DNA of 46,972 bases from a virus: the IMG/VR virus record IMGVR_UViG_3300008267_000817, positions 1 through 46,972 of that record; one strand, 5' to 3'. Below, piece by piece: positions 19,457 to 28,292 of this stretch (positions are counted from its first letter, which is position 1; each line of letters opens with the position of its first letter). The notes under the pieces are model-generated. The model was given only the letters and a program-made list of their open reading frames with translations. It had not been told where the DNA came from and did no database searches. Made by a program: the position numbers and the translations under genes.

Positions 19457-20242
19457 ATGGAAAGAAATTTTGGATTATTAAAAGAAATATTATCAATTCC
19501 CACAAAAACTTATCAAGAAGGTTTAATGGTTGAGTTTATTTGTAATTGGTTGGAAGAGAATAAAATTCCATTCTATGTGGATCAATTCAATAATATTTAC
19601 GCGACAAAACAAACTGAAGATTATGTTCCCCATTTTCCTTGTGTTGTTGCTCATACGGATACGGTTCATAATTTAGACTCAATAAATGTTGTTGAAGAAA
19701 TGCTTCCGAATGCACAAGGGGAAATAAAATTAGCACTCAAGGCTTATAATAATAACGAAAATCCAACTGGTATTGGTGGGGACGATAAATGTGGTGTGTT
19801 TGCTTGTCTTGAGTTATTAAACGAATTACCAAATTTAAAAGCCGCATTTTTTGTCGCTGAAGAAACTGGGTGTAAAGGTTCTTTTAATTCGGATCCGGTG
19901 TTTTTTGAAAGTGTTGGTTATGCAATTCAGTTTGATGCCCCGGAAAATAATATGATTTCTGAATATCTGATGAGCAAACCTATGTTTGATAGGGATTCTG
20001 AATTTTTTAATGTTGGTGGTCGTTTAATTACAGAACACTTTCCAGGTGATACACAATATCACAAACACCCATATACAGACATATATCCAATAAATCAGAT
20101 GTATAATATTTCTTGTTTTAATATATCAATTGGTTATTACAATTATCACACACGAAACGAATATGTTGTTGTTGAAGACACATACAATGGTATTAAAGTC
20201 GGTAAGTTAATGATTGAAGAACTTGGTTATACCAAACACTAA
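19457..20242 (+). CDS. M20/peptidase T-like metallopeptidase
   Basis: A 261-residue enzyme with the zinc-peptidase motifs of the M20/M28/M42 clan: VVAHTDTV (H66, D68), GIGGDDKCG (bridging Asp at 109-110), FFVAEETGCKGS (E135/E136), and a late YHTRNEY histidine. These families remove amino acids from peptides in the cytoplasm. It is shorter than PepT (about 400 residues) and appears to lack the lid/dimerisation domain. Standing next to a Clp-like unfoldase, it could finish degradation of peptides from proteolysis. Its leaderless host-type promoter suggests early expression. Confidence 0.82.
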   Translation: MERNFGLLKEILSIPTKTYQEGLMVEFICNWLEENKIPFYVDQFNNIYATKQTEDYVPHFPCVVAHTDTVHNLDSINVVEEMLPNAQGEIKLALKAYNNNENPTGIGGDDKCGVFACLELLNELPNLKAAFFVAEETGCKGSFNSDPVFFESVGYAIQFDAPENNMISEYLMSKPMFDRDSEFFNVGGRLITEHFPGDTQYHKHPYTDIYPINQMYNISCFNISIGYYNYHTRNEYVVVEDTYNGIKVGKLMIEELGYTKH

Positions 20243-20243
20243 T

Positions 20244-20274
20244 AAAAAAGGAGGGTTTTTAATCCTCCTTTTTC
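20244..20274. terminator. Bidirectional terminator
   Basis: AAAAAGGAGG/CCTCCTTTTT between convergent genes; its right half lies in the last codons of the Clp-like gene. Confidence 0.8.
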
Positions 20275-22322
20275 TTTCTACCTTTTTTCTTTGGTTCTGG
20301 TTTTGCACCATCCCCAATTTCTATTGTCTGGTCATCACCTTCACCTTTGACAAATAATATATATTCTTTGTCTTCCTGAACATTACCCAATAATATTTTT
20401 TCAGAAATTAAATCTTCTATTTTATCTTGGATTGCTCGTTTAATTGGTCTGGCACCATATTGTTCGTCAAAACCAACTTTAGCGATTAAATCTATTACCG
20501 AATTTTCATACGATACTTTGTATTTCATTGATGTTAATCTACCAATTAGTTTGTCAATTTCAAGTTTAACAATTTTATCAATGTGTTCTTTTTTCAAAGA
20601 GTTAAAGATTACAACATCATCAATCCTATTTAAAAATTCTGGAGCAAAAAACTTACTTAATTCTTTCTTCAGAATATCTCTCTTATATTCTTCTTGAACA
20701 ACATCACTATTACTTGTTGACTTAAACCCAACACCGGTTCCAAATTCTTGTAATTTTTTAACACCAATATTTGATGTCATAATAATTAAACAATTTTTAA
20801 AGTTAATTTTTCTACCAAGACCATCAGTTAAATGTCCATCATCTAACATTTGAAGGAGTGTTGCAAAAATATCTTTATTTGCCTTTTCAATTTCATCAAA
20901 TAAGATTACAGAATATGGTTTGTTTTTAACTTGTTCAGTTAATTGCCCACCTTCTTCGTGACCAACATATCCTGGAGGAGATCCGATTAAACGAGATATC
21001 GTGTGTTTTTCTTGATATTCAGACATATCAACTCTAATTAGATTATCTTCATTACCAAAAATTTCTTTTGCCAATTTTTTCGCTAAGAATGTTTTACCAA
21101 CACCAGTTGAACCAAGGAAAATGAATGAACCTATCGGTCTATTTGGATCCTTAATCCCTACTCTATTTCTTCTAATTGCCTTTGAAATCTTTTTAACTGC
21201 TTCTTCTTGACCTATTACCGAACTACCTAAAGAACTTTCCAAATTCACCAATGAATTTTTTTCATCAATATTGATTTTACTCACCGGTATTTTTGTCATA
21301 TTAGATACAACTTCATAAATTAATTCTTCAGGAATACCTCGTTTACTATTTTTTAGTTCTTCTTCGAATTTTTTCTTTTCATCATCAAGTTTTGATAAGA
21401 TATTTTTTTCACGATCACGAAGTTCTGCTGCTAATTCGTATTTTTGTTTTTTAATAACATCAACCTTTTCTAATTTAATATCCGCCGCTTCTTGTTTTAA
21501 TTTTTCTATATGTTCCGGAAGTTTTATATCAATTTGCATTCTTGAACCAACCTCATCTAAAATATCAAAGGCTTTATCTGGAAATTCACGATCAGTAATA
21601 TATCTATCGGCTAATTCAACACATAGTAGTAATGATTCATCTGTATAATTTACTTTATGATGTTCTTCATATTTTTCTTTACTTTGTTTTAAAATTTCAA
21701 ATGTTTCTTGTTTTGTTGATGGGTCAACAATAATTTTTTGAAATCTTCTTTCTAACGCACCATCTTTTTCAAAATGTTTTCTATACTCATCAAGAGTTGT
21801 CGCACCAATACATTGGATTTCACCCCTTGATAAGGCCGGTTTAAAGATGTTTGATGCATCCAAAGACCCAGAACTATTTCCGGCTCCAACCATTGTATGA
21901 ATTTCGTCAATAAAGATTATAATGTTTGGGTTTTGTTGAAGTTCTTCAATTATTACCTTCATTCTTTCTTCAAACTGACCACGATATTTTGTCCCAGCAA
22001 CAATTGAATTAATATCTAACGATACAATTCTCTTATCTGATAAATTTTTAGGACATTCACCATCGTGAATCATCATAGCTAAACCTTCAACAATGGCAGT
22101 TTTACCCGCACCAGGTTCACCAATAATAATTGGATTATTCTTTTTCCTTCTGGATAACACTTGTGCTATTCTTAAAATTTCTTTTTTTCTACCTATTACC
22201 GGATCTAATTTACCTTGTTCGGCTAATTTAATTAAATCTTTACTGAAGTTATCCAACACTGGTGTTCCACCATCACCTTTTTTTTTGTTTTTGTCTCCGT
22301 CATCTACAAATTCTATTGCCAT
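20259..22322 (-). CDS. ClpC/ClpA-like AAA+ unfoldase
   Basis: A 687-residue Hsp100 unfoldase with two AAA+ modules: Walker A GEPGAGKT (68-75) and Walker B IIIFIDE (134-140); second Walker A GSTGVGKT (404-411) and Walker B VILFDE (472-477). The usual N-terminal Clp_N domain is absent. A short middle region includes KYELAAELRDREKNIL (294-309), the UVR-type motif found in ClpC. GTGVGFKSTS (528-537) places VGF where ClpA/ClpC/ClpX carry the ClpP-docking loop, suggesting it feeds host ClpP. ClpP itself is not in the window. The C-terminus is basic (KKKGRKKKED). Divergent from the UVR protein gene. Confidence 0.92.
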   Translation of the reverse strand: MAIEFVDDGDKNKKKGDGGTPVLDNFSKDLIKLAEQGKLDPVIGRKKEILRIAQVLSRRKKNNPIIIGEPGAGKTAIVEGLAMMIHDGECPKNLSDKRIVSLDINSIVAGTKYRGQFEERMKVIIEELQQNPNIIIFIDEIHTMVGAGNSSGSLDASNIFKPALSRGEIQCIGATTLDEYRKHFEKDGALERRFQKIIVDPSTKQETFEILKQSKEKYEEHHKVNYTDESLLLCVELADRYITDREFPDKAFDILDEVGSRMQIDIKLPEHIEKLKQEAADIKLEKVDVIKKQKYELAAELRDREKNILSKLDDEKKKFEEELKNSKRGIPEELIYEVVSNMTKIPVSKINIDEKNSLVNLESSLGSSVIGQEEAVKKISKAIRRNRVGIKDPNRPIGSFIFLGSTGVGKTFLAKKLAKEIFGNEDNLIRVDMSEYQEKHTISRLIGSPPGYVGHEEGGQLTEQVKNKPYSVILFDEIEKANKDIFATLLQMLDDGHLTDGLGRKINFKNCLIIMTSNIGVKKLQEFGTGVGFKSTSNSDVVQEEYKRDILKKELSKFFAPEFLNRIDDVVIFNSLKKEHIDKIVKLEIDKLIGRLTSMKYKVSYENSVIDLIAKVGFDEQYGARPIKRAIQDKIEDLISEKILLGNVQEDKEYILFVKGEGDDQTIEIGDGAKPEPKKKGRKKKED

Positions 22323-22352
22323 AATTAAAAGTTTTTTTATTCAAGTTTAATT

Positions 22353-22359
22353 ATAAATA
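22353..22359 (-). promoter_or_regulatory. Candidate late promoter (TATTTAT)
   Basis: Minus-strand TATTTAT, 30 bases before the Clp-like start at 22322. Confidence 0.45.
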
Positions 22360-22386
22360 GGTTTTTAGTCAATATTTTTAATTAAT

Positions 22387-22432
22387 TGACAAATTGTCAG
22401 TTATAAATAATTATACTTATGACATTTTGTCA
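22387..22432. promoter_or_regulatory. Twin operator-like inverted repeats
   Basis: TGACA-AAT-TGTCA at 22387-22399 and TGACA-TTT-TGTCA at 22420-22432: two dyads with identical five-base arms, centres 33 bp (three helical turns) apart, in the intergenic region of the divergent Clp-like and UVR-protein genes. This suggests cooperative binding of a dimeric repressor to both promoters. Confidence 0.65.
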
Positions 22433-22496
22433 TACTTTATTTTTGGTATAGTTTTAGTAAAATTGATGTCAAAATAAACCTATAAAAAATAAAAAA

Positions 22497-22865
22497 ATGT
22501 TTAGTAGAAATTTTGAAAGATTATTTAACGAGTTCTTTAACTCTGATCCATTCTTTGGTAATGGAAATAACTGGGATAAGAAATCCTTCCAATCACCAGA
22601 TGGGTCAATTTCATTTACCTATATCACAAATAAAAAAAGTGATAATAAAAAATCAGATGAATTAATATCACTAAAAGAAGAATTAAACTTAGCTGTTGAA
22701 GAACAAAATTTTGAGCTAGCGGTAGAGTTGAGGGATAAAATTAAAAATCTTGAAGAAAATAACGAAAAAATAAGTGAACTTAACAAAGAACTTGAGGATT
22801 GTATTAAAACACAAGACTTTGAACGAGCGATAGAAGTTAGAGACAAGATTAACTCCCTAAAATAA
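22497..22865 (+). CDS. UVR-motif protein, possible Clp adaptor
   Basis: A 122-residue protein. Residues 1-45 are aromatic and Asn-rich (MFSRNFERLFNEFFNSDPFF). Two UVR motifs follow: EELNLAVEEQNFELAVELRD (about 60-79) and ELEDCIKTQDFERAIEVRD (about 97-115), each an LxxxVxxExFExAxxLRD-type helical hairpin. UVR motifs occur in UvrB, UvrC, ClpC and the ClpC activator McsA. McsA-type zinc-finger cysteines are absent. The divergent neighbour is a ClpC-like unfoldase with its own UVR-type segment and shared operators, so an adaptor or activator role is a reasonable inference. Confidence 0.75.
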   Translation: MFSRNFERLFNEFFNSDPFFGNGNNWDKKSFQSPDGSISFTYITNKKSDNKKSDELISLKEELNLAVEEQNFELAVELRDKIKNLEENNEKISELNKELEDCIKTQDFERAIEVRDKINSLK

Positions 22866-22870
22866 ACAAG

Positions 22871-22896
22871 ATCCACCTCAAAAGGGTGGATTTTTG
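22871..22896 (+). terminator. Rho-independent terminator
   Basis: ATCCACC/GGTGGAT stem with T run, behind the UVR-protein gene. Confidence 0.82.
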
Positions 22897-22929
22897 TTTT
22901 GTATAAAATATATTTAAATAAAAAAAGTT

Positions 22930-23175
22930 ATGGCAATCACAAGAGAAGAAATTAGTGGAACAAAGATTCTAAACGAAGTTGAGTCTTCAAATATAGTTAG
23001 AACAGAATACGATACTACAACTAAAAAAATGATAGCTGAATTTAAGAATGGTATGAAATACGAATATGATGATGTCCCACATCAAACTTATACATCATTT
23101 AGAACCGCAAAATCACAAGGTTCATTCTTTAATCTTAATATTTCGAAAGTTTTTAAATATAAGAAATTAAGTTAA
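22930..23175 (+). CDS. KTSC-domain protein
   Basis: An 81-residue protein matching the KTSC domain: VESSNIVRTEYDTTTKKM followed by FKNGMKYEYDDVPHQTYTSFRTAKSQGSFFNLNI across residues 38-74. The domain is common in phages and is sometimes fused to lysyl-tRNA synthetase-like or nuclease proteins; its activity is unknown. Confidence 0.85.
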   Translation: MAITREEISGTKILNEVESSNIVRTEYDTTTKKMIAEFKNGMKYEYDDVPHQTYTSFRTAKSQGSFFNLNISKVFKYKKLS

Positions 23176-23188
23176 TTCATTTCCAGTA

Positions 23189-23195
23189 TATTTAT
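23189..23195 (+). promoter_or_regulatory. Candidate late promoter (TATTTAT)
   Basis: TATTTAT, five bases before the ATG at 23201. Confidence 0.42.
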
Positions 23196-23200
23196 ATATA

Positions 23201-23932
23201 ATGGATAAAGATTTAATTAAAAGTTTTGAACCCCAAAAAGAATTAAACCCAAGTATTTGGGATACAAATGGTGGTGAACCAAAAATTAAGAAAGAAATTA
23301 GAAAAAAGTTATTAGAAATTTCTTATGAGTTTATTGATTTTTTAGATATTAATATTGTTATTACAGATATAATATTAACCGGTTCGTTATCCAACTATAA
23401 TTGGTCGAAATATTCTGATTTTGACTTACATATCGTTGCGAATTTCCAACAATATCCAGAGAATCAAATTGAGTTATACGAAAAACTATTTAACCTAAAA
23501 AAAATGTTATTTAATCAAAAACACGATATAACAATTAAAGGTTATGAAGTTGAGCTTTATGTTCAAAACGAAACTGAATCACATTTTTCAAGTGGTGTAT
23601 ATTCTGTGTTATTTGACGAATGGTCTAATATACCAAAAAAAGAAGATATAACAATTGATAAAGAACTTCTCAAAGATAAAGCTAAACAATGGATGAAAAT
23701 GATTGATGAATTAATTGATAGTGTAAAAGACGAAGACATTGATTCAGCAAAAGATTTAATAAAGAAATACAAGGATAAGTTGAAGAAATTTAGAACTTGT
23801 GGTTTGGAAAAAGGTGGCGAGTATTCAATTGAGAATTTAGTCTTTAAGATATTACGTAGAAATGGTTATATTGAAAAACTACACAATTTAACAAACGATA
23901 TTGTTGATAAAAATTTATCAATGAATCAATAA
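23201..23932 (+). CDS. Nucleotidyltransferase-fold protein
   Basis: A 243-residue protein with the pol-beta-type nucleotidyltransferase signature LTGSLSNYNWSKYSDFDLHIV (split at residues 59-79): G61-S62 followed by the metal-binding pair D73/D75. A third acidic residue may be E in GYEVELYV (about 115-122). The C-terminal half is helical. Such proteins transfer nucleotides to proteins, RNA or small molecules; the substrate cannot be read from sequence. Similar enzymes are frequent in T4-like phages of Bacteroidota. Confidence 0.78.
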   Translation: MDKDLIKSFEPQKELNPSIWDTNGGEPKIKKEIRKKLLEISYEFIDFLDINIVITDIILTGSLSNYNWSKYSDFDLHIVANFQQYPENQIELYEKLFNLKKMLFNQKHDITIKGYEVELYVQNETESHFSSGVYSVLFDEWSNIPKKEDITIDKELLKDKAKQWMKMIDELIDSVKDEDIDSAKDLIKKYKDKLKKFRTCGLEKGGEYSIENLVFKILRRNGYIEKLHNLTNDIVDKNLSMNQ

Positions 23933-23967
23933 TTTATTAAAAAACAAAATAAACTTAAATATTGATA

Positions 23968-23974
23968 TATTTAT
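23968..23974 (+). promoter_or_regulatory. Candidate late promoter (TATTTAT)
   Basis: TATTTAT, 33 bases before the ATG at 24008. Confidence 0.5.
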
Positions 23975-24007
23975 TAAGAAAAAATAATTTATTTAAAAAA
24001 TTATATT

Positions 24008-25525
24008 ATGGGAGGACTAAAACCTATCGGAAGTGAAAAACTACAAGGAATGGATAAAATTCGTAGAATTATGGAAATTGCAACATATAACGAAAACAAA
24101 CCAAATCCGATAAATGAAAACAGAAATACTGAATACACACTATCTTTAGCTGATGGTAATGTTTATGCTATTGTTAAAGAAAAACAAGGTTATATTATTA
24201 AAACAGCAATTAATGAAAGTGAATCTGAATATATTGAACCGATTAGAGAAAGAAAGTATTATAGATCATATTCTGAAGCATTAAAAAGATTAAATTTAAT
24301 GGCCAAAGAATTAAATTCTCTACACGGAAATAAAAAAGGTATCTCTCTCTTCGAAGAAGACGAAAAAAAAAAAGATAAACAATATTTCTTAAAGACCAAT
24401 ACCGGTCAAAAAAATCAAGAAACACCAGCTCCGTCAACACCGGATATGGCTGCCGTACCAGCAACAGGTGCGACAACACCTCCTACACCAGTTCCAGCTA
24501 CAACTGGTGCAACAACACCACCAGCAACAGGTGGTGAATTGGGAGAGCAAGCTGTTGACCCAACACAAGTTCCGGTAGACCCTACAGCAACAGCAACACC
24601 CGTAGATCCAACACAAGTTCCAGCGGATCCTACTGCAGTACCAGTAGATCCTATGGCAGTACCAACTGGTGAAGAAATACCAATGGAAGAACCAGAAATG
24701 GATATGGAAGAACCGGAAGATGATACTGAAGGTGAAAAAGATAAAAAAGAAGAAGTTAGTTTTAAAACAATTCAAAAACTTACTGGTAGATTATCACAAA
24801 AAATTAGAAAATATACTGATGAAGAAGATATGACTTCTGATGATACAAAATACATTATAAATTCTATTTTATCATCACTTGATTTAGAAGTTTTAGACGA
24901 TGAAGATGTTGATGAAATTATTGATAGATTAGAAGGTGAAGAAAGTGAAGATGAAGGTGATGAAGAAGGTATGAATCCAGAAGATATGGCTGGTGAAGAA
25001 ATGGGTGGTGAAATTGAAGGAATGCCAGAACCAGGATTAGAAGGAGCACCTGAAGCACCTAAAACAACACCACAACCAGAATTAGGAGAAGGTTATGATA
25101 ATTTATCAGATGCTTTTACTGAAAAATTTAAAGGAGCTTTTACTGCTGGTGTTGCCAATGAAATGATGGAAGATTCTGACAATTACCCAAAACACGGTGC
25201 TGCCGGAAAAAGACATAGACATTTAGAACACGGGACATTTGGTGAATCAAAAGTAGATAAGATAATTTCAAAATATTTTAAAATTGATGAAAATGAAATT
25301 TTAATAAAAGAAGAAGAAAATAGAAAAAGAATTGAAAAAAATATCGAAAATAATTCAAAAAGAATTAAAGTTCTATCAGAAAGTGTTTCACAAGAAAGAA
25401 CATCTTTAAAATTTGTTGAAAAATTCCCAAAATCACAACTAATTGGTAAAACCAAGACTGGAAATTTAATTTTCAAAAATAAAGAAAAACATTACAGAAT
25501 TTCAACTAACGGAAAATTATTATGA
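24008..25525 (+). CDS. Putative head protein with low-complexity linker
   Basis: A 505-residue protein. The N-terminal segment runs to NPINE at residue 37 (I-N-E, possible prohead protease site). Residues about 140-235 are a Pro/Thr/Ala linker with repeats of VDPTxVP, then a strongly acidic region, and the end is lysine-rich. It heads a tight run of genes (overlapping or spaced by a few bases) leading to the terminase. Expected to be a structural or core protein; no fold recognised. Confidence 0.65.
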   Translation: MGGLKPIGSEKLQGMDKIRRIMEIATYNENKPNPINENRNTEYTLSLADGNVYAIVKEKQGYIIKTAINESESEYIEPIRERKYYRSYSEALKRLNLMAKELNSLHGNKKGISLFEEDEKKKDKQYFLKTNTGQKNQETPAPSTPDMAAVPATGATTPPTPVPATTGATTPPATGGELGEQAVDPTQVPVDPTATATPVDPTQVPADPTAVPVDPMAVPTGEEIPMEEPEMDMEEPEDDTEGEKDKKEEVSFKTIQKLTGRLSQKIRKYTDEEDMTSDDTKYIINSILSSLDLEVLDDEDVDEIIDRLEGEESEDEGDEEGMNPEDMAGEEMGGEIEGMPEPGLEGAPEAPKTTPQPELGEGYDNLSDAFTEKFKGAFTAGVANEMMEDSDNYPKHGAAGKRHRHLEHGTFGESKVDKIISKYFKIDENEILIKEEENRKRIEKNIENNSKRIKVLSESVSQERTSLKFVEKFPKSQLIGKTKTGNLIFKNKEKHYRISTNGKLL

Positions 25526-25929
25526 ATTATCTGATCTATATAAATGGTTTAGGTCCAAATTATAAAGGTGAAAATATATATGAATTTATATTTTCAGACA
25601 CTTTGGAAGTTTGGGGTGAAAATTGGGAAACAAAACCAGCTAATGGTTATCCATCACCACCGGATATGGAATACATCAAAAAAGTTGGAATACTACATAA
25701 GGGGAATATGACATTAGATTTGGTTCAAGAGTCTGATGTTTTTTCTGTTTTAGATTCTATGGATGGTGTGTTATGTTTAGGTTGGGAAAAAGAAAGTAAT
25801 GAAGTTGATTTTTCTGTTATCAAAAGGTTGGTTTTCAAATTCGGAGAAACAGAACAAGAAATAAAAGATAAATTGTACGAAAGAGACATAATTTTAGAAT
25901 TTGAAAAAAAAATGGTTTATGAAAACTAA
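25522..25929 (+). CDS. Conserved protein of unknown function
   Basis: A 135-residue protein overlapping the previous gene by ATGA. It has a mixed strand/helix pattern with many aromatic residues (YINGLGPNYKGENIYEFIF, WGENWETKPANGYPSPPDMEY). Its end overlaps the next gene. The position in a head-gene run suggests an assembly or completion role, but no family is identified. Confidence 0.7.
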   Translation: MNYLIYINGLGPNYKGENIYEFIFSDTLEVWGENWETKPANGYPSPPDMEYIKKVGILHKGNMTLDLVQESDVFSVLDSMDGVLCLGWEKESNEVDFSVIKRLVFKFGETEQEIKDKLYERDIILEFEKKMVYEN

Positions 25930-26938
25930 AAAATACATACAAATATTATTAGAAAATGGTATTAAGCCTAATACTATTTCAGAATTAAATTTAACACAGA
26001 TTGAAGTTTTAGCTAAAAGATTTTTAAAACAAAATTTGAACGAAGAAGTAAAACAAACTGTTACAAATGTTACTTATGACCCTAACAACGCAACAGACCA
26101 AAAAAACTTAGCATCTAAAGGAATTCATATAGATCCCGCAACCAAAAAAATATCTATGACTTTAGGTTCTACAGGAGAAATGAGTGAAGATGAAAATATA
26201 AATGTTATTAACGACCCAGACGCTACAAGTGGTGGTATGCCAACAACTGAAGGTGAAATGACTGAAAGATTTGAATCAAAAGCTCAACAAGGTTTGTTCT
26301 GGGCTAGATGTAATAATTCATCAGGCAAAACAAAAGAAAAGTGGTGTAAAATGGCAAAAGAATTTTCAGATAGCACATCTAAAAAAAAACATCCAGAAAA
26401 AACTGTAAAAAAGAAAACAACCAAAGAAAATTACGAACAATTCTTGGAAGATAGAATCGTTGAAATGATGGATGATTATATCAATCCAGCTATGACAAAA
26501 GGTAATTTAGTTCAATCTGTTAATGAAAGAAAAAATTCTGAACCTTTTATGTTGAAACAACCGAAAAAAAATACTATGTTTTCGAAAGATGAAGGAAAAG
26601 AAATGAAAAGACCAATTGGAAGAATGTTTTCAGCAGGTGGTGAAATGGCTGAAGAAACAAAAGAAAAAGAACGAACAAAAGAAAGAACAAAAGAAAAGGA
26701 TAAGGGTAGAAAAAACCCATTCCAACCAAAACACAAACCAGCACCAAAAGCTAAAAAAGAATTTAAAGAACAAACAATAGCACCAGTAAGACCGGGAACA
26801 AAAGAACGAACAAAAGAAAAAGATCCAGGTAAGAAGAATCCATTCCAACCAAAACACAAACCAGCACCAAAAGCAACTGGTGACAAAGAAATACCAACTT
26901 GGCTTAGTTGGAATAAACTTGGTGTGAAATTAAAATAA
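25919..26938 (+). CDS. Putative head-associated basic protein with repeats
   Basis: A 339-residue protein. I start it at ATG 25919 (MKTKKYIQILLENG...), since this yields a leader ending LKQNLNE at residue 42, like other capsid-type leaders; an in-frame ATG lies at 25901. The central part is Lys-rich, with WARCNNSSGKTKEKWCKMAKE near 125-145. The C-terminal 100 residues contain two copies of ERTKEKDxGxKNPFQPKHKP, a basic, probably disordered DNA- or capsid-binding tail. No family recognised. Confidence 0.65.
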   Translation: MKTKKYIQILLENGIKPNTISELNLTQIEVLAKRFLKQNLNEEVKQTVTNVTYDPNNATDQKNLASKGIHIDPATKKISMTLGSTGEMSEDENINVINDPDATSGGMPTTEGEMTERFESKAQQGLFWARCNNSSGKTKEKWCKMAKEFSDSTSKKKHPEKTVKKKTTKENYEQFLEDRIVEMMDDYINPAMTKGNLVQSVNERKNSEPFMLKQPKKNTMFSKDEGKEMKRPIGRMFSAGGEMAEETKEKERTKERTKEKDKGRKNPFQPKHKPAPKAKKEFKEQTIAPVRPGTKERTKEKDPGKKNPFQPKHKPAPKATGDKEIPTWLSWNKLGVKLK

Positions 26939-26945
26939 TTTAAAA

Positions 26946-28217
26946 ATGGGAAATTTAACAAATAGAGAAATTGATAATATCGTAAAAAGAGTTTTAAACG
27001 AAGCTCCAATTGATTATGAAGGATCGGATAGAATGGATCCGAGTATCGAAAGAAAAATTTTGGGTAAAGAAACACCATATTCGAAACACCCAGCGATGCC
27101 AAAAATGAGTAGAGATTTCGTTGAACTCGTTTCTTCAAAAAGATTTAATGATACTGTTAGTAAGTTAAGAACTGTTCTCCAAAGAACAACTGGTTCAACA
27201 GCACAACTAAGTAGTAGAAATCCTTTAATGAGTTTAATGATGTTGGTTTCACAAGCGATTCAACAAACATCAAGAATTGAAAGTAGATACAAAGATGACC
27301 TTGAAAATATGGCCGTTGAATTAGTTAAAAAAGAACTTGGAATACCAGCCGGACAATTACAATTTGACGCAAAACTTATTGGTACGGGTCAAAGTGAATC
27401 AACTCAAAGGATGCGAAGACAAGCTGAAGAACCATCAAGAGAAGAAATGACACAAGCTTTTAAGAGTGCTCAAGAACACGAAAATGACGTTGAAGCATTT
27501 TTAGATGCTATGGATAATTTTGATATGGAAAGAGCAAAAAGAAGAATGATAAATGCTCTTATTGGTGGTGCAGCAAAAAAAGGACAATATATGTATCATT
27601 TGGTTTCGGAAAAATTAAATGATATTAATCCAGATTTAATTGAATACTATAGTTTATCAACAGCAATTGTAGATCACCTATACTGGTTATACCCAGAAGA
27701 AACTTTGGCGGCAATGTCAGGACAAGGTGGTGGTGAAATTGGTACATCAGAAGTTGATGACACAACAGACCCACCAACAGTAATTGCAAGAGGTGTTAAT
27801 TTTCCAACTCTGGTTCACGAACTTGTTAAAGGTGTTCACGAAGTTCTTGGAACTCAAGGACTACCTGATGACCCAAGACAAGCTGAAATGGTAATGGCGG
27901 CAGAAGATACGGTTCCAGCTGAAGCTTGGGATTTAAAATTAGGTCCAGTATTTTGGGAATTATTACAAAAATCATACCCACTTGATATTTTAAGTGAAGA
28001 TGATAAAAAACACATTCAGTTGTATCTTTTTAGTAAGATAAGTGCAATGCCGGCAAAAGAATTCTTTGATTTATTTAAAGATGTGTTAGAAGAAAAACCA
28101 TCTGGAAAACAAAAAATACAAAGAATGGTTGACGAACTTGTTAACGAACTAAAAGAAGATGATGAAAATGAAGAAGATGAGGAAGATGATGATATTTTAT
28201 CACAATTAGGATTATAA
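26946..28217 (+). CDS. Putative virion protein with VKRVLNE leader
   Basis: A 423-residue, mostly helical protein. The first 19 residues (MGNLTNREIDNIVKRVLNE) are a shorter version of the VKRVINE leader seen at 3064 and 16630. The body includes a long helical domain and ends in a very acidic tail (KEDDENEEDEEDDDILSQL). It lies seven bases downstream of the previous gene and directly before the terminase operon. Structural or packaging-associated function inferred from leader and position. Confidence 0.65.
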   Translation: MGNLTNREIDNIVKRVLNEAPIDYEGSDRMDPSIERKILGKETPYSKHPAMPKMSRDFVELVSSKRFNDTVSKLRTVLQRTTGSTAQLSSRNPLMSLMMLVSQAIQQTSRIESRYKDDLENMAVELVKKELGIPAGQLQFDAKLIGTGQSESTQRMRRQAEEPSREEMTQAFKSAQEHENDVEAFLDAMDNFDMERAKRRMINALIGGAAKKGQYMYHLVSEKLNDINPDLIEYYSLSTAIVDHLYWLYPEETLAAMSGQGGGEIGTSEVDDTTDPPTVIARGVNFPTLVHELVKGVHEVLGTQGLPDDPRQAEMVMAAEDTVPAEAWDLKLGPVFWELLQKSYPLDILSEDDKKHIQLYLFSKISAMPAKEFFDLFKDVLEEKPSGKQKIQRMVDELVNELKEDDENEEDEEDDDILSQLGL

Positions 28218-28236
28218 ATAAAACATAACATTCAAT

Positions 28237-28269
28237 AAACCCCCTTTTATGAAAATAACTGGGGGTTTT
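28237..28269 (+). terminator. Rho-independent terminator
   Basis: AACCCCC/GGGGGTT stem with T run ahead of the terminase gene. Confidence 0.8.
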
Positions 28270-28271
28270 GA

Positions 28272-28278
28272 TATTTAT
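28272..28278 (+). promoter_or_regulatory. Candidate late promoter (TATTTAT)
   Basis: TATTTAT, 14 bases before the terminase ATG at 28293, immediately after the terminator. Confidence 0.55.
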
Positions 28279-28292
28279 ATAGAAAAATCTTT

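Noticed and set aside
24243-24775. Antisense frames opposite low-complexity acidic or repeat-rich genes (also at 26512, 26630, 34479, 35099)
   Set aside because: They arise from GAA/GAT and CCA repeats read in reverse and consist of Phe, Ser or Leu runs.
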